From contig NC_135562.1 of the NCBI RefSeq assembly GCF_964340395.1, positions 8,015,634-8,079,633 of the forward strand: a DNA stretch of 64,000 nucleotides. Reading direction: 5' to 3'. The stretch is from Glandiceps talaboti. Lineage: Eukaryota; Hemichordata; Enteropneusta; Spengelidae. Below are positions 62,796 through 64,000 of this stretch, piece after piece. Below the pieces are notes generated by a model. It had not been told where the DNA came from. It saw only the letters and a list, made by a program, of their open reading frames with translations, and did not search any database. Made by a program: the position numbers and the translations under genes. Numbering within the stretch: position 1 is the stretch's first letter; each line of letters begins with the position of its first letter.

Positions 62796-64000
62796 CACAT
62801 TGTGAATTTCGCGTAGATGTAAAAATAGTATCTAAAACACCGCGTGAAAATTTAGTCCTGCTTTATTACTAGAAGTAATGTTATCTAATAGAGTCGAATG
62901 TCGTATACAGACTACAATGCAATTAACCATCAGTTGTCAACAACTACTTGGTATCCAAATGAAATAAAACGCACAATAGTTACGGCAATTTAGTTTACAC
63001 AATTCATGGTTCAATACCCGCAAGGTGAGAGGTCATGAACTTTGACCTTTACTCGTGCTGTGTATTCATGGTGATATAATGACAAGAAGGGGAAATTTGT
63101 ATTAAGGGTTTAATTGCCTACTTTATTTTACATTCACTAGCGGATACTGCTGTAGTACGTTGGACTATTAACGGGTCGACATGTGTACAATTGCTCACGT
63201 ATCATACATTGATGTTCTTTTATACGCAGTAGTCAACAATGAATACAGTTTCTATCACTCCAACATTTGTGATTTTGTACTAATGGCATTCTGTATTGAT
63301 GATAACAGCGTCATTTGCACCACAGGGAGCCTTGTATTCAACGGGTGACAGGACTAAGCAGACTAACATTGAAAGTAATATTATGATTTGAGGAAACTCT
63401 ATTTCATAACAAGTCTTCTTGATTGCATATTGGATCAGGGTTTTTTCCCCCCATAGAAATGTGTACGTGCCTCTAGTATATATTGACGCCTTTTTTCCTA
63501 AATGTTAGGTTTTATTTGCATAATTGATACCTTCACAACTATTTGATTATTTATCCATATAAAGTAATTAATATATTAATATTGAATAGATATTTAAATT
63601 ATGGCATAAATAAATATGTGATTAGGAAATTGAAGGTATTTAAGCAGGATGCCTTTAAATTGTAGCCGAGTAAAGTAAGACCGATGAATCGTTGGAATTT
63701 ACACAGAATTTATATCTGATCTGAATGCAATAATTTTAGACTTCAGACAAACAAAATAAAAAGACTAGCTCATTTCATGTATTGATAAGCAATGTATACA
63801 CAAAATCTGAAATCAAACACTCTTGTCTTTCAATTGCAATAATACACATGGTTTTTGTAAAGCTATTTTCATTTACACGGCTCAGCAAAAAATGAATATA
63901 TTTTAAGAAATTTTTGTTCTATCTAAAAATATATCCTTTTTATTAAAAAAAATATGCATATGTATGAATTTTTAATGGTGGCAATGCAACGTTTTTGAAA
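62796..64000. other. AT-rich non-coding end of window
   Basis: No exon, element or array was recognised. Confidence 0.5.

Overview
This looks like animal (metazoan) genomic DNA, probably from a marine invertebrate. It is AT-rich and intron-dense, with many long microsatellites, MITE-like elements, a tRNA-derived SINE and a recent non-LTR retrotransposon. The phylum cannot be fixed from the window. The main gene resembles the sea-urchin fibropellins, but EGF-rich CUB proteins are widespread in invertebrates.

Positions 70-50857 are the partial body of one very large gene on the minus strand. I reconstructed 57 consecutive exons. In transcript order they are one EGF exon, one 342-bp CUB exon, then 55 single-EGF exons. 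Almost every EGF domain sits in its own 108-138 bp exon, and every exon is a multiple of three with phase-1 introns at both ends. Together they encode 2311 residues in one open frame. The first exon (signal peptide) and the C-terminal end are not identified; the 3' end lies left of position 1. The EGF units carry Notch-type consensus sites: CxSxPC (O-glucose), CxxxxS/TC (O-fucose), CxxGYTGxxC (EOGT O-GlcNAc) and CxN/DxxxxYxCxC (Asp/Asn hydroxylation). The protein is most likely a secreted or extracellular-matrix adhesion protein.

The introns record the gene's history. Two exons with their introns are tandemly duplicated at 20.2-21.45 kb. At least two decayed EGF exons survive as relics (about 7.75 and 22.9 kb). 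One intron holds a 5'-truncated LINE with an intact 884-codon frame, flanked by perfectly identical 115-bp direct repeats. Another intron (3.9-4.55 kb) holds a complete-looking type I hammerhead ribozyme motif. The same intron has a near-perfect foldback with a second hammerhead-like motif in each arm, apparently the remains of a Penelope-like or retrozyme-type element.

Positions 50858-64000 are mostly non-coding. They hold a SINE, several MITE-like foldbacks, a minisatellite with a 190-bp higher-order period capped by an inverted copy, and a possible first coding exon of a plus-strand gene at 60184-60249.
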